From: Lachnospiraceae bacterium
GTDB lineage: Bacteria > Bacillota > Clostridia > Lachnospirales > Lachnospiraceae
Reading direction: 5' to 3'
DNA length: 64,000 nucleotides
Assembly (NCBI GenBank): GCA_024696615.1
Contig: JAILGS010000036.1
Location: 31,928-95,927, forward strand
Each line of letters begins with the position of its first letter. The stretch's first letter is position 1. This document shows positions 54,087 to 62,700 of this stretch, piece by piece. The position numbers were made by a program, and so were the translations under genes. The notes beneath the pieces were generated by a model. The model worked only from the letters and a program-made list of their open reading frames with translations, was not told the DNA's origin and ran no database searches.

Positions 54087-54100
54087 TACTTCTTTCTTTC

Positions 54101-54529
54101 TTAGTTCATAACTTCCACTAATTCAATTTCAAAGTTTAATTCCTTCCCAGCCATCTCATGGTTGGCATCCAAGGTAATATTGTTCTCATCCTTCGCAGTA
54201 ACAACTACTGGGAATGGACGACCGGTTGGATCGGATAAATATACCTGCTGTCCCACTTCTAAATCTTCAGAACCTGGAAGATCCTTGATTGCAATGGTGA
54301 AGATATTGTCTGGATCGGAAGGACCATAGGCTTCTTCCGGCATCAAATGAATGGATACCTTCTCTCCCACAGCCATGGACTCCACTGCCTTATCAAAACC
54401 GGCAATCATCTGACCTGCACCACAGATAAAATCCAAAGTTTCTCCACGATCATAGGAAGAATCAAACTTCTCCCCATTATTAAATGTTCCTGTGTAATGT
54501 ACTCTTACTTTCTTTCCCTGATTACTCAT
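54101..54529 (-). CDS. slyD: FKBP-type peptidyl-prolyl isomerase, SlyD-like
   Basis: Cytoplasmic prolyl isomerase and chaperone of the SlyD type, 142 aa. FKBP halves (VRVHYTGTFNNGEKFDSSYDRG and MIAGFDKAVESMAVGEKVSIHLMPEEAYG) flank an inserted flap domain (VGQQVYLSDPTGRPFPVVVTAKDENNITLDANHEMAGKEL) that is the SlyD hallmark. It lacks the His-rich metal tail of E. coli SlyD. The ATG at 54527-54529 has AAGGAG upstream; the longer in-frame start has none. Confidence 0.92.
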   Translation of the reverse strand: MSNQGKKVRVHYTGTFNNGEKFDSSYDRGETLDFICGAGQMIAGFDKAVESMAVGEKVSIHLMPEEAYGPSDPDNIFTIAIKDLPGSEDLEVGQQVYLSDPTGRPFPVVVTAKDENNITLDANHEMAGKELNFEIELVEVMN

Positions 54530-54615
54530 CGTATTCTCCTTTATTCTTAGCATTCCCCTGGGATTTTCCCAAGGTTCCAGTAGGAATTGTAAAATATTCT
54601 GTTGCTTTCAAGCGA

Positions 54616-55179
54616 TTATGCTTCCTTGGACCATAAATAGCAATAGGCCTGAGTTCTTGCAGCAAAGCGACCGGTCTTTAATAATTCCCGCATCTCGGAC
54701 TTAGTAAACCACTTTGCTTCAATTTCTTCCACGGTGGAAGTACTTGGACGAAACTCTCCACGGGCTTTTCCAACCACACATACATTGCACTCATTGGAAA
54801 ATCCCACTGCGGAATAGCTAAGACCTAAGTGATCTGTAATTTCATAGAGTTCAAGTCCTGTTTCTTCCCATAATTCACGCCTCGCAGACTCATCCGCTTC
54901 TTCTCCCGGATCAATTAAGCCGGCAGGGAAATTATAAACCCAATCCCCCACTGCAAGACGAAATTCCTTATTGATTAAGATCTTCTCTCCCGTCTCATCC
55001 GTAGCGATAATTACCACTGCATCCGGTTTACTGGCATGAAGTTCTTCAAAACTTTCCAGATTTTTCTTTCGGCTGATCATCTCATACATCTTCTCTTTAT
55101 GATCCACCGTCTCGTAGAGAAGATTATAGCGAGTAATGTATTTTCCTTCTTCCCGCTTTTCCATTCCCTTAAATTCCAT
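54616..55179 (-). CDS. NUDIX hydrolase, ADP-ribose pyrophosphatase-like
   Basis: A 187-aa NUDIX protein with a full Nudix box GLIDPGEEADESARRELWEETGL (G-x5-E-x7-R-E-U-x-E-E-x-G-U; residues about 91-113). The N-terminal domain-swap-like strand RYNLLYETVDHKEKMYE resembles ADP-ribose pyrophosphatases. ADP-ribose or a related nucleoside diphosphate compound is the likely substrate. GGAGGAG lies upstream of the ATG. It sits between yebC (whose terminator is at 55215-55242) and slyD. Confidence 0.9.
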   Translation of the reverse strand: MEFKGMEKREEGKYITRYNLLYETVDHKEKMYEMISRKKNLESFEELHASKPDAVVIIATDETGEKILINKEFRLAVGDWVYNFPAGLIDPGEEADESARRELWEETGLELYEITDHLGLSYSAVGFSNECNVCVVGKARGEFRPSTSTVEEIEAKWFTKSEMRELLKTGRFAARTQAYCYLWSKEA

Positions 55180-55214
55180 CCAAGCTCCTCCAAAACCATC
55201 CAGTTATAAAACAT

Positions 55215-55242
55215 AAGGCAGCTAGACTCTTCTAACTGCCTT
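55215..55242 (-). terminator. Terminator after yebC
   Basis: Stem AAGGCAG / CTGCCTT with extension TTAGA/TCTAG-like pairing, followed on the minus strand by ATGTTTTATAAC; moderate U-run. Confidence 0.68.
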
Positions 55243-55259
55243 ACTTCCATCACTCATTA

Positions 55260-56000
55260 TTACTCTTCGTCAGCGCCTTCCCAGTTATGGTAAACCTGCT
55301 GTACATCATCTTCTTCATCTAAAAGATCTAAGATTCTCTGCATCTTCTTAACATCTTCTGGATCCGTAAGAGTCACCCAAGTCTGAGGGATCATGGTGAC
55401 ATCCGCAGAAACCATAGGAATATTCTTATCTTCAAAAGCCTTTAACATTTCATCAAAATCTTCCGGAGCGGAAGTGATTTCAAAGCTATCCTCTTCCTCC
55501 ACAATATCATCTGCTCCATGCTCAAGAGCAAATTCCATTAAATCATCCAGAGTGGTCTCATACTCTTCCTTATCTAAAATAATCTGACCCTTCTTATCAA
55601 ACATAAAGGATACGCAACCTGGAGTACCAACATTTCCGCCACCCTTGGTAAAAGCAGAACGAATATTGGCTGCAGCACGATTATGATTATCCGTTAATGC
55701 TTCCACGATCACTGCCGTACCATTAGGACCATAACCCTCATATACAAGGGTCTCAAAGTTGGATGCATTGCCATCACCAGCAGCCTTCTTAATGGCACGC
55801 TCAATGGTATCATTCGGCATGTTATTCGCCTTTGCCTTTGCAACTACAGTTGCCAACTTATAATTATTATTAACGTCTGGGCCGCCTTCCTTGACAGCAA
55901 CTAAAAGTTCCTTACCAAGACGGGTAAAGATCTTACCCTTAGCAGCATCATTCTTCTCTTTCTTATGCTTAATATTCGCAAATTTTGAATGTCCTGACAT
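55260..56000 (-). CDS. yebC: YebC/PmpR-family regulator
   Basis: A 246-aa protein of the YebC family; recent work links family members to translation of proline-rich stretches as well as transcription control. The N-terminal MSGHSKFANIKHKKEKNDAAKGKIFTRLGKE is unmistakable, as is NRAAANIRSAFTKGGGNVGTPGCVSFMF. The C-terminal third is acidic. The start is the ATG at 55998-56000 with AAGGAGAG upstream; a start seven codons earlier is not supported. Confidence 0.96.
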   Translation of the reverse strand: MSGHSKFANIKHKKEKNDAAKGKIFTRLGKELLVAVKEGGPDVNNNYKLATVVAKAKANNMPNDTIERAIKKAAGDGNASNFETLVYEGYGPNGTAVIVEALTDNHNRAAANIRSAFTKGGGNVGTPGCVSFMFDKKGQIILDKEEYETTLDDLMEFALEHGADDIVEEEDSFEITSAPEDFDEMLKAFEDKNIPMVSADVTMIPQTWVTLTDPEDVKKMQRILDLLDEEDDVQQVYHNWEGADEE

Positions 56001-56046
56001 ATTAAATTCTCTCCTTATCACTCTAAAATAACAAAAAACCTTAACT

Positions 56047-56075
56047 ATTATATCCTATAATGAGCCTCATCACAA
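56047..56075 (-). promoter_or_regulatory. Predicted sigma-A promoter for yebC
   Basis: Minus strand: -35 TTGTGA (56070-56075), 17-base spacer, -10 TATAAT (56047-56052). Confidence 0.72.
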
Positions 56076-56082
56076 GATTTTT

Positions 56083-57753
56083 TTAACGATCCACTAAGTA
56101 GGATGCGGCATAGGTCTTCATAAAGGTTAATTTATCATAGGAAAGCACCACCAGTCCTCCCTCATCATACACCAATTCTCCCGCCTGAATCATCTCATCG
56201 GACTGATATTTCTCATATTCCGAACCATCCAATAGGATAAAGAGGCGATAACTTGGAAATTCCAACCAGGTCCGGGCATATTCATACTTCTTGAAGGTAA
56301 GCCAACGGTCCACCTGATGAATATCATCGGACTTAATACTTACGATTTCAATGGCGCCATTGCTCACTTCATTCATGGTTTCCGTATGCCAGAAGGTGGC
56401 CAGCCCAAAATCATACCCATTCTCCATTAAAAACTCTGCCACGCCCTTCACAGGCTCCGACACATCGTATTTTACCAAGTCATTGCAGGCACTGATACTG
56501 CTTAGATTCATGCAAATGTACAATAAGCCCACCACACAGATGGTAAAGTCCATATGGCGATCTCTAGCACTCTTCCATCCACCGGTAAAGTCCTCTAACA
56601 TCCAGGCAATCCATAACGCAAATAAGGACATGGTAGGAATATAAAATCTTGGTACATAAGTTCCTGCCACAAATAAGAACAAAAATCCATTCACAAAAAG
56701 GGACATGAGTATAAAGAGGAACATCATGCGACGATTCTCATCCCATAAGTGATAACGCTTTCCAAGTAAAATTCCCATACAACAGAGGGCAACGAAGATG
56801 ACAATCCCAGAAAGAGAGGCAATTCCTCGAAGGGAAGCCACTTTACTCTCATCATAATAACCAAATAACCGTAGGGTACTTACCATCACATGGATGAACA
56901 TATCCCCAAAAGACCTGGCATCCTGGGAATTCATCACCGGATCATTGAATGGTCCAAAATAAACAAAACGACTTAGAATATGCATCTTACCAAGGTAGCC
57001 AAGAAACGTAAAGATACATCCAAGAAGGGACAGATACATGCCTGGCTTTTTCCAGGTATCCAGGGAAAATAGACTTTCCCGTCCTTTGCTATTTTCCACC
57101 ACAGCATATAAAATGCCAGTAAGTGCCATGGGAAGACCGTAGATGGTAAGAAAGCGAAGGCCACATAATCCTGCATAGAGGCTAAGAAGTATCCAACAGA
57201 TTCCAAGGATGATCCCCTTGCTTTTCGTTAGGTCCTTCCAATGAAGAAGGCGAATCCAAAGACCCAGTCCCAAAAATACCATGATTAAATGCACCATATA
57301 ATGATTTCCCACATGAATAATACTTAAATATTCCGTGGACATTGGCACCATGAGCCACAGGGAGGATAAATAAGACGCCCAGGGCTTCACCTTTAGACCC
57401 CTTGCCAAATAAAGGTAGCTTGCCACCATGGCAACATAAAAGCAAAGATTCATAAGGGCACGAACCTTACTCCAGGTAGCTATCCAAGGAAATAAAAACA
57501 TGGACACAATCTGTGTAAAGATGGGGAAACATTCCGTGGAATAATACCAATCCGTAGAAAAGATGGTTCCCGTCTTGGATAATTCCTTACCAAGAACCAA
57601 TTCCGCAGACATATCCGCATTCAACAGATGGGAGGAATAATTCCAATTCAGATAGGTTAATACCACCATCCAGATCACGGTAGGAAGAAGAAAGAATAAA
57701 TCCTTCGAACAAAATATTTTCCAATTTTTGCAATTTTTCCATTGTAGTTGCAC
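56083..57753 (-). CDS. Polytopic membrane protein of unknown function (GT-C-like), second of a pair
   Basis: A 556-aa protein with roughly 11-12 membrane helices. After helix 1, the first outer loop has LLNADMSAELVLGKELSKTG, an acidic segment in the place where GT-C glycosyltransferases carry their catalytic aspartates. Near the C-terminus a hydrophilic domain of about 110 residues (from KYDVSEPVKGVAEFL on) resembles the soluble tail of such enzymes, containing VAEFLMENGYDFGLATFWH. No named family is recognised with certainty. The ATG lies two bases after the stop of the preceding membrane-protein gene, so they form a coupled pair, probably handling a surface polysaccharide (inference). Confidence 0.75.
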   Translation of the reverse strand: MQLQWKNCKNWKIFCSKDLFFLLPTVIWMVVLTYLNWNYSSHLLNADMSAELVLGKELSKTGTIFSTDWYYSTECFPIFTQIVSMFLFPWIATWSKVRALMNLCFYVAMVASYLYLARGLKVKPWASYLSSLWLMVPMSTEYLSIIHVGNHYMVHLIMVFLGLGLWIRLLHWKDLTKSKGIILGICWILLSLYAGLCGLRFLTIYGLPMALTGILYAVVENSKGRESLFSLDTWKKPGMYLSLLGCIFTFLGYLGKMHILSRFVYFGPFNDPVMNSQDARSFGDMFIHVMVSTLRLFGYYDESKVASLRGIASLSGIVIFVALCCMGILLGKRYHLWDENRRMMFLFILMSLFVNGFLFLFVAGTYVPRFYIPTMSLFALWIAWMLEDFTGGWKSARDRHMDFTICVVGLLYICMNLSSISACNDLVKYDVSEPVKGVAEFLMENGYDFGLATFWHTETMNEVSNGAIEIVSIKSDDIHQVDRWLTFKKYEYARTWLEFPSYRLFILLDGSEYEKYQSDEMIQAGELVYDEGGLVVLSYDKLTFMKTYAASYLVDR

Positions 57754-57755
57754 TC

Positions 57756-59291
57756 TTAATGTCCTCCCTTAGGATGTATTCCATTCAGATGAAATTCCTG
57801 ATTCTTTTCCTTGGTTGGAATCACATTGGTACAGTTCATTAACTGATCCGTAATTCCATATCGATAGGCACAGGCCGCATAATAAATTTTACTATATGTG
57901 GTAAATGGCCAATTATCTTTCGTATCCGCCATAGGAACCTTTAATTCCACATATCCCTGGCCAAGAGCCTCTGCTTCCTTAAACTGGGATAAAATATCCC
58001 GATCAATTTCCATCACGATATCGGGAGATATTTTTAAAATATTATTCTCCTGATAAGTTACCAGGGTGGTATTACATTCCACCAAGAAAATAACGCAAAG
58101 GAGAGGAAGAAACATTTGCAGCCATGGGCATTCATGCACCAGGAAGGTAAGCATGCGAAGCAGTAATAAAAAGCCCACAAAGAACAGGCCAAAGACCACT
58201 TCGCTCCGATGATAATAGGAATGACCGCAGGCACCACCAAGGAGCACAAGATACAAAAACTGGAAGCATTCCGTAAGTAAAAGGATTCCATCCACTTCCT
58301 GAAGTGGAAGAACCTTCTTCGTGGCATACATTTTTTTGGCAGCCAGTACGATTACCAAAAGGCTCAATACTACCATAAATAGAATCATGGCAGGGGCAAG
58401 GTGCCGTCGAAGATTCCAGAATACTCGCAGGGTATCCAAAATTTCCTTAAAATAATTCAACGTTCTAACATGGTCCGCTCTTTTTCCATTGGCTTCAAAA
58501 AGCTGTGTAAGAAGAAAAAGTCCAAGAAAACCAAGATGGATTTTATGGGAAAAAAGATAGTTTTTAAGGACAAAATTCTTCTTTCGAAGATCACCAATTG
58601 CATCCCAAAAAAGTCTGGCACCAAGGTAAGCCCCCAGTAGACAGGAGGCAAAAAGGTGACTCCATAAAGCGAAAAGCATTCCAAGAAGTAGAAAGCCCTT
58701 CTCATAATAAGAATTCTTTCGCAAGAACAACTGCTCTAAATCAAGGCACAGACAAACCATAACCATGATGGCATTCATCATCATGGGCAATAAATATTGA
58801 TACAGACAGGTGACATTGCTGGTATGAAAGAGATAATCATTTCCCTGCAAATGTTTCCGAAAAATCAGAAAATGAAACAGCAAAAATATCACCGTAAAAC
58901 TAGCAGCAGTCGGTTTGGATAATTTTCCCCGATGGATTCCAACATAATAACAAGCCATTCCATAAGCTGTTACAAAAAAAGTCACAACAAGAGTATTCAT
59001 GTGTTTGGTAGCTTCCACAAAATCCTCCACAAACCATAGGGGTTCTAACAGGGTGTGGGCTAACAGGGTGGCCAAACTCATTCCTAGTTCGGAAAATACC
59101 TTGGTTGGCTCCATGGCTCCCCAGATTGGAACTGCATGACGGGTAAAGGTAAGATAAAACCAATCATCCCCATCTAAAAAAATATATGGATGCAACACTC
59201 CAAAAAACAAGAGGGAAAACAGAATGATTCCTCCTAAAAGTCCATAGGTAATCCAATTGTCTTTCTTCTTCTGTAATTGCTGTAATTGCAT
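57756..59291 (-). CDS. Polytopic membrane protein of unknown function, first of a pair
   Basis: A 511-aa protein with about 10-11 hydrophobic helices. The first loop has FLDGDDWFYLTFTRHAV, an acidic D-G-D-D-W motif reminiscent of DUF6056-like and GT-C membrane proteins. A periplasmic loop has LQGNDYLFHTSNVTCLYQYLLPM. The C-terminal 90 residues are soluble (MEIDRDILSQFKEAEALGQGYVELKVP...). Together with the downstream gene it resembles membrane machinery for glycan assembly, but no soluble glycosyltransferase is adjacent. The coding call is firm from composition and coupling; the function is open. Confidence 0.75.
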   Translation of the reverse strand: MQLQQLQKKKDNWITYGLLGGIILFSLLFFGVLHPYIFLDGDDWFYLTFTRHAVPIWGAMEPTKVFSELGMSLATLLAHTLLEPLWFVEDFVEATKHMNTLVVTFFVTAYGMACYYVGIHRGKLSKPTAASFTVIFLLFHFLIFRKHLQGNDYLFHTSNVTCLYQYLLPMMMNAIMVMVCLCLDLEQLFLRKNSYYEKGFLLLGMLFALWSHLFASCLLGAYLGARLFWDAIGDLRKKNFVLKNYLFSHKIHLGFLGLFLLTQLFEANGKRADHVRTLNYFKEILDTLRVFWNLRRHLAPAMILFMVVLSLLVIVLAAKKMYATKKVLPLQEVDGILLLTECFQFLYLVLLGGACGHSYYHRSEVVFGLFFVGFLLLLRMLTFLVHECPWLQMFLPLLCVIFLVECNTTLVTYQENNILKISPDIVMEIDRDILSQFKEAEALGQGYVELKVPMADTKDNWPFTTYSKIYYAACAYRYGITDQLMNCTNVIPTKEKNQEFHLNGIHPKGGH

Positions 59292-59323
59292 AATTTCCCC
59301 ATTTCCTTTAATTTCATGATAGG

Positions 59324-59361
59324 AAAAAAGCTTATACCAAATTCACATTTAGTATAAGCTT
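59324..59361 (-). terminator. Terminator after the HIT-protein gene
   Basis: Ten-pair stem AAGCTTATAC / GTATAAGCTT, followed on the minus strand by TTTTTTCC. Confidence 0.85.
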
Positions 59362-59393
59362 TTCTGAGTCACCTCCGTCCCCTAGGACAGGAA

Positions 59394-59822
59394 TTATAAA
59401 TTTGCCTTAATCTTAGCGATCATCTCATCATATTCTGCATCGCTTAAGAACTTCTCCTTAGGATTCATGGCAAATACACCACCCCACTCATACTGATCCT
59501 TATACTTTGGAACTAAGTGGAAATGTAAATGATGACCTGTATCACCATAGGCACCATAATTTACCTTGTCTGGAGAAAAAGCAGCCATAATTGCACGAGC
59601 AACTCTGGCAACATCTTCAAAATAAGCAGCACGCTCACTTGCAGTAAGTTCATTCATATCCCCTACATGCTTCTTATGAGCCACGATACATCTTCCTGGA
59701 TGGCTCTGCTCCTTGAATAAATACACCTTGGATGTTTCTAATTCGCAGATCTTAATTCCGAATGCGGCAACGATTTCGCCCTCTGCACAATAAGAACATG
59801 TTGGATCAAATACTTCTGCCAT
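59394..59822 (-). CDS. HIT-family nucleotide-binding protein
   Basis: A 142-aa histidine-triad protein. The triad motif GHHLHFHLVPK (H-x-H-x-H) is near residue 100. An N-terminal CSYC pair suggests zinc binding. The substrate is a nucleotide phosphoramidate or dinucleotide, not determinable further. GGAGG precedes the ATG and it has its own terminator. Confidence 0.9.
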   Translation of the reverse strand: MAEVFDPTCSYCAEGEIVAAFGIKICELETSKVYLFKEQSHPGRCIVAHKKHVGDMNELTASERAAYFEDVARVARAIMAAFSPDKVNYGAYGDTGHHLHFHLVPKYKDQYEWGGVFAMNPKEKFLSDAEYDEMIAKIKANL

Positions 59823-59871
59823 AATTCATACCTCCGTAATGAAAATGATATACTCTTATTTCTTATATAAA

Positions 59872-59900
59872 GAGCCTGCAGGAAAGCTTTCCGCAGGCTC
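59872..59900 (-). terminator. Terminator after pnp
   Basis: Stem GAGCCTGC / GCAGGCTC (59872-59879 / 59893-59900) enclosing the palindrome GGAAAGCTTTCC, followed on the minus strand by TTTATATAAG. Confidence 0.75.
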
Positions 59901-59929
59901 CATCCATTCTATCGAATATCATCCGATGC

Positions 59930-62032
59930 TTAAGCCTCTGGACAATCCTTAATAGAGAAGCTAATTCTTCCCATCTTATCCTTACCAAGGCAAATACAAC
60001 GAACCTTATCACCCAGAGTAAGAACATCCTCTACATGATTGATACGTTCCTTAGCAATCTTAGAAATGTGAACCATTCCTTCCTTACCAGGAGCAAACTC
60101 AATGAAAGCACCGAAGTCCTTAATGGAAACAACCTTACCTTCAAAGATCTGACCCTCTTCGAAATCCGTAACGATGGTCTTAATATACTTCTCAGCCTGA
60201 GCCATGCCATCCTTGTCAAGGCCACAGATAGAAACCATACCCTCATCGTTAATATCAATCTTAACACCGCACTCATCAATGATTGCATTGATGGTCTTAC
60301 CACGCTGACCAACAACATCACCGATCTTAGCAGGATCAATGTTCATAGAAATAATCTTAGGTGCAAACTCACCAACCGTCTTACGAGGCTCTGCAATTGC
60401 AGGCTTCATACAGGTATCCATGATGAATAATCTTGCTTCACGACAACGAGCAATAGCACCTTCCACGATTGGACGAGTAAGACCATGAATCTTAATATCC
60501 ATCTGAATTGCGGTAATACCCTTGGTAGTACCAGTTACCTTAAAGTCCATATCACCGAAGAAGTCTTCAAGACCCTGGATATCGGTAAGAAGTACGAAAT
60601 CATCATCCGTATCACCAGTTACAAGACCACAGGAAATACCTGCAACCATTCTCTTAATTGGAACACCGGCAGCCATTAAGGACATGCAGGATGCACAAGT
60701 AGAAGCCATGGAAGTAGATCCATTCGATTCGAAGGTTTCGGATACGGCACGAATTGCGTATGGGAACTCATCTACGGATGGAAGTACTGGAAGAAGTGCT
60801 CTTTCTGCTAATGCACCATGACCGATTTCACGACGTCCTGGACCACGAGAAACCTTGGTCTCACCTACAGAGTATGCAGGGAAGTTATAATGATGCATAT
60901 ATCTCTTGGATAATACATTCTCATCTAAACCATCAATCTTCTGAACTTCAGAAAGTGGAGCTAACGTAACTACATCACAGATCTGAGTTTGTCCACGAGT
61001 GAACATTGAAGAACCATGAACTCTAGGAATAATATCAACTTCTGCAGCAAGAGGACGGATCTGAGTAATCTCACGACCATCTGGACGCTTATGATCCTTT
61101 AAGATCATCTTACGAACAGTCTTCTTCTCATACTGGTAAACAGCCTCATCAATTAAACCAAGCCACTCATCCTTATCTGCAAATGTTTCAGCAAGCTTGT
61201 CCTTTAACTGACGAATACGATCTTCACGAAGCTGCTTCTCTTCTGCGAACATAACAACTTCCATCTCAGCTGGAGGAACAACTTCCTTAATTGCTGCAAA
61301 TAATTCTTCTGGAATTGCACAAGAAGTATATTCATGCTTTGGCTTACCACACTCAGCAACGATCTTATCAATGAAAGCAATAATCTGCTGGTTCACTTCA
61401 TGAGCCTTGTAGATTGCTTCAATCATCTTATCTTCAGGAATCTCATTAGCACCAGCTTCAATCATGATTACCTTATCACGAGTAGAAGCAACGGTAAGCT
61501 TTAAGTCAGAAACAAGATTCTGAGCACCACTTGGGTTAATTACAAATTCGCCATCGATTAAACCAACCTGTGTGGTAGCACATGGGCCATCGAATGGGAT
61601 ATCTGAAAGCGCAACCGAAATTGCAGAACCAAGCATTGCAGTAAGTTCTGGAGAGCAAGCTGGATCCACACTCATAACCATATTGTTAATGGTTACATCA
61701 TTACGATAATCCTTAGGGAATAATGGTCTCATCGGACGATCGATTACACGGGAGGTAAGAATTGCATTCTCAGATGCCTTACCTTCTCTCTTATTGAAAC
61801 CGCCAGGAATCTTTCCTACGGCATACATCTTCTCTTCATACTCCACACTTAATGGGAAGAAATCAACACCATCTCTTGGCTTCTCTGATGCAGTTGCTGT
61901 AGAAAGTACAACTGTATCTCCATAGTGCATGAATGCTGCACCATTGGCCTGAGCTGCAACTCTACCCACATCAACCCGTAAAGTTCTTCCAGCAAGGTCC
62001 ATTGTAAAACTCTTGAAATCTGTACTACTCAT
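59930..62032 (-). CDS. pnp: Polyribonucleotide nucleotidyltransferase (PNPase)
   Basis: Phosphorolytic 3'-5' exoribonuclease, 700 aa. It has two RNase PH domains (GDTVVLSTATASEKPRDGVDFFPL and HGSSMFTRGQTQ), an intervening helical domain, a KH domain (IGDVVGQRGKTINAIIDE), and an S1 domain (GQIFEGKVVSIKDFGAFIEF). The ATG at 62030-62032 has AAAGGAG upstream; the longer frame start lacks one. It follows rpsO after a terminator and a structured leader, the standard rpsO-pnp pairing. Confidence 0.97.
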   Translation of the reverse strand: MSSTDFKSFTMDLAGRTLRVDVGRVAAQANGAAFMHYGDTVVLSTATASEKPRDGVDFFPLSVEYEEKMYAVGKIPGGFNKREGKASENAILTSRVIDRPMRPLFPKDYRNDVTINNMVMSVDPACSPELTAMLGSAISVALSDIPFDGPCATTQVGLIDGEFVINPSGAQNLVSDLKLTVASTRDKVIMIEAGANEIPEDKMIEAIYKAHEVNQQIIAFIDKIVAECGKPKHEYTSCAIPEELFAAIKEVVPPAEMEVVMFAEEKQLREDRIRQLKDKLAETFADKDEWLGLIDEAVYQYEKKTVRKMILKDHKRPDGREITQIRPLAAEVDIIPRVHGSSMFTRGQTQICDVVTLAPLSEVQKIDGLDENVLSKRYMHHYNFPAYSVGETKVSRGPGRREIGHGALAERALLPVLPSVDEFPYAIRAVSETFESNGSTSMASTCASCMSLMAAGVPIKRMVAGISCGLVTGDTDDDFVLLTDIQGLEDFFGDMDFKVTGTTKGITAIQMDIKIHGLTRPIVEGAIARCREARLFIMDTCMKPAIAEPRKTVGEFAPKIISMNIDPAKIGDVVGQRGKTINAIIDECGVKIDINDEGMVSICGLDKDGMAQAEKYIKTIVTDFEEGQIFEGKVVSIKDFGAFIEFAPGKEGMVHISKIAKERINHVEDVLTLGDKVRCICLGKDKMGRISFSIKDCPEA

Positions 62033-62102
62033 TACTATCTCCTTTTTTAATAAAATCAATTCAAAATACCATCCCACACTCCGAATATAGGATGCATTGT
62101 TC

Positions 62103-62203
62103 CCCCATCACAGAATCCGAAACCACTAAACAAAAACCACTCCCTCCGTATGACTGGTTTCTCTTTAGAAGTCTCGGAAAATCTTCTGCATAATCCGATG
62201 GGG
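62103..62203 (-). ncRNA. Structured leader of pnp (candidate regulatory RNA region)
   Basis: On the minus strand CCCCATC (62197-62203) can pair with GATGGGG (62103-62109), and GCAGAA with TTCTGT just inside. Deeper nested pairings such as TCCGA/TCGGA and GAAACCA/TGGTTTC follow. This gives a long bulged hairpin of about 100 bases immediately after the rpsO terminator and about 70 bases before the pnp start. E. coli pnp is autoregulated through an RNase III-cut leader hairpin; whether this does the same is inference. Confidence 0.5.
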
Positions 62204-62208
62204 TCATA

Positions 62209-62243
62209 GAAAAAAAGGGACGGAAAAATACCTTCTCCGTCCC
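62209..62243 (-). terminator. Terminator after rpsO
   Basis: Stem GGGACGG / CCGTCCC (62217-62223 / 62237-62243), followed on the minus strand by TTTTTTTC. Confidence 0.85.
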
Positions 62244-62253
62244 ATGTAAATAA

Positions 62254-62520
62254 TTACTTTCTTAAGCCTAAACGCTCAATAAGATTACGATATCCTTCGA
62301 TATCATTCTTCTTTAAATACTCAGATAATGCTCTTCTCTGACCAACCATCTTTAAAAGACCTCTTCTTGAATGATGGTCCTTAGGATTCTCCTTTAAATG
62401 CTCAGTAAGCTCGTTAATTCTTGCAGTAAGAATAGCGATCTGAACTTCTGGTGAACCAGTATCGTTCGCATTTCTTCCGTATTCAGCAATAATGCTTGCT
62501 TTCTTTTCCTTAGAAATCAT
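62254..62520 (-). CDS. rpsO: 30S ribosomal protein S15
   Basis: Small-subunit protein uS15, 88 aa from the ATG at 62518-62520 (AAAGGAGAAAG upstream). The full family sequence pattern is visible: [43 protein letters not shown] and [12 protein letters not shown]. In many bacteria S15 represses its own translation by binding the 5' leader; here about 100 bases of leader between the promoter and start contain GC-rich hairpin-forming sequence that could do this. Confidence 0.97.
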   Translation of the reverse strand: MISKEKKASIIAEYGRNANDTGSPEVQIAILTARINELTEHLKENPKDHHSRRGLLKMVGQRRALSEYLKKNDIEGYRNLIERLGLRK

Positions 62521-62621
62521 GTTTCTTTCTCCTTTTCTATCATTCGCCGAAAACAAAGTCCCGGTCGGAGTTTCCTAAAACTTCGTTCTGGCATATTTAT
62601 GAGCTTTGCTCATACCTTGAT

Positions 62622-62650
62622 ATAATATCATAGGAATTCCTTCTTCGCAA
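62622..62650 (-). promoter_or_regulatory. Predicted sigma-A promoter for rpsO
   Basis: Minus strand: -35 TTGCGA (62645-62650), 17-base spacer, -10 TATTAT (62622-62627). It leaves a leader of roughly 95 bases with the small stem TGAGC/GCTCA and a CCGACCGGGAC element. Confidence 0.65.
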
Positions 62651-62700
62651 GAAATATCTAAGAAAACCCCAGATATTTCCTTGTCTTTTTTAACATACAA

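Noticed and set aside
60035..60430. Long overlapping open frames on both strands within pnp
   Set aside because: Shadows of the KH/S1 coding region; no start signals or recognisable products.
62651..62679. GAAATATCT / AGATATTTC hairpin after the acyltransferase gene as its terminator
   Set aside because: On the minus strand it is followed by CTTGCG, not a T-run; it overlaps the approach to the rpsO promoter, so a terminator role is unsupported.
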